This document shows, piece by piece, positions 63,753 to 64,000 of a DNA stretch of 64,000 nt. The position numbers and the translations under genes were made by a program. Positions within the stretch are counted from its first letter, which is position 1; the number at the start of each line of letters is the position of its first letter. The DNA is from Sinimarinibacterium arenosum (GTDB lineage: Bacteria; Pseudomonadota; Gammaproteobacteria; Nevskiales; Nevskiaceae), in contig NZ_SUKF01000006.1 in NCBI RefSeq assembly GCF_005047655.1, forward strand, positions 62,001 to 126,000, written 5' to 3'. The notes under the pieces were generated by a model that was not told the DNA's origin, did not search any database, and worked only from the letters and a program-made list of their open reading frames with translations.

Positions 63753-64000
63753 CTAGCGCTGCGCTTCACGGTGGTAGCGGGTCGCCACCTCGACTTCGTT
63801 CTTCGAGCCGAGGAACACCGGGACGCGCTGGTGCAATTCTTCCGGCTGGATTTCCATGATCCGCTGCAACCCATTGGTCGAAGCCCCACCCGCCTGCTCG
63901 ACGATGAAACTCATCGGATTGGCCTCGTACATCAGCCGGAGCTTGCCCGGCTTGCTTGCATCCTTGGTGTCGCGCGGATAAATGAAGATGCCTCCGCGCG
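63753..64000 (-). CDS. fbp: Fructose-1,6-bisphosphatase class 1, 3' end only
   Basis: The gene enters from the right edge; only its last 82 or so codons are visible, ending in a TAG at 63753. The translated tail contains [37 protein letters not shown], the C-terminal part of the FBPase catalytic fold, followed by a charged end ([16 protein letters not shown]). It dephosphorylates fructose-1,6-bisphosphate in gluconeogenesis. The DUF4382 start lies 10 bases after its stop. Confidence 0.88.
   Translation of the reverse strand, partial: RGGIFIYPRDTKDASKPGKLRLMYEANPMSFIVEQAGGASTNGLQRIMEIQPEELHQRVPVFLGSKNEVEVATRYHREAQR

Overview
The window is GC-rich and almost fully coding, with no transposase, integrase, CRISPR array, rRNA or tRNA that I could recognise. 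Gene content and order point to a gammaproteobacterium: zapA-ssrS(6S RNA)-fau, aroQ-accB-accC, proC-yggT-metX-metW-DUF4426, a glycan locus next to glnE, and a sigma-32-type heat-shock pair. A deep-branching group such as Nevskiales/Solimonadaceae or a Xanthomonadales relative would fit, but the order is only a guess.

Layout. 1-8541 is a surface-glycan locus: the end of a heptosyltransferase, three GT4 glycosyltransferases, an asparagine-synthase-type amidotransferase, two unrelated sulfotransferases and a KpsS-like capsule protein. 8545-13531 (minus) holds amidase, a CxxC hot-dog-like protein and glnE. 13669-17070 holds a small lipoprotein, a DUF486 membrane protein, a Bax-inhibitor-1 protein, a GNAT enzyme and a kynureninase-like PLP enzyme. 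17107-20499 is a minus-strand envelope group (alpha/beta hydrolase, DUF3047, beta-barrel, TerB, EipA-like lipoprotein). 20633-29504 holds an HTTM-DCC fusion coupled to TatD, an LTA-synthase-like/PAP2 pair, an MddA-like methyltransferase, a MATE pump and an orphan small membrane protein with an inverted-repeat-rich leader.

29518-38184 is core metabolism: putA (no N-terminal DNA-binding domain), cutA, a TlpA-like thioredoxin, aroQ-accB-accC and recQ. 38320-43963 holds a thiolase, two sodium-coupled transporters (NSS and AGCS, the latter with an extra soluble insert) and hemH. 43986-50313 covers an outer-membrane protein, SohB, a PEBP-family protein, an HtrA protease behind a possible sigma-E promoter, a TIGR02449-like coiled coil, zapA, 6S RNA, fau, an EVE protein and a thioesterase. 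50373-55626 is amino-acid biosynthesis: ilvA diverging from the overlapping proC-yggT-metX-metW-DUF4426 operon.

55614-64000 holds an acyltransferase, a GMC oxidoreductase coupled to a PrcB-like lipoprotein, an orphan PilB/GspE ATPase, an hsp20 and a cbpA-type J protein each with its own sigma-32-like promoter, a DUF2892 protein, a DUF4382 lipoprotein and the 3' end of fbp.

The genome is tightly packed: many neighbours share ATGA, GTGA or TGATG overlaps, and several convergent genes overlap at their 3' ends. The best non-coding find is 6S RNA, whose closing stem can be drawn by hand and whose 3' arm lies inside the start of fau. The most unusual protein-level signals are the glycan locus with two sulfotransferases, the HTTM-DCC fusion, the AGCS insert and the EipA-like lipoprotein.
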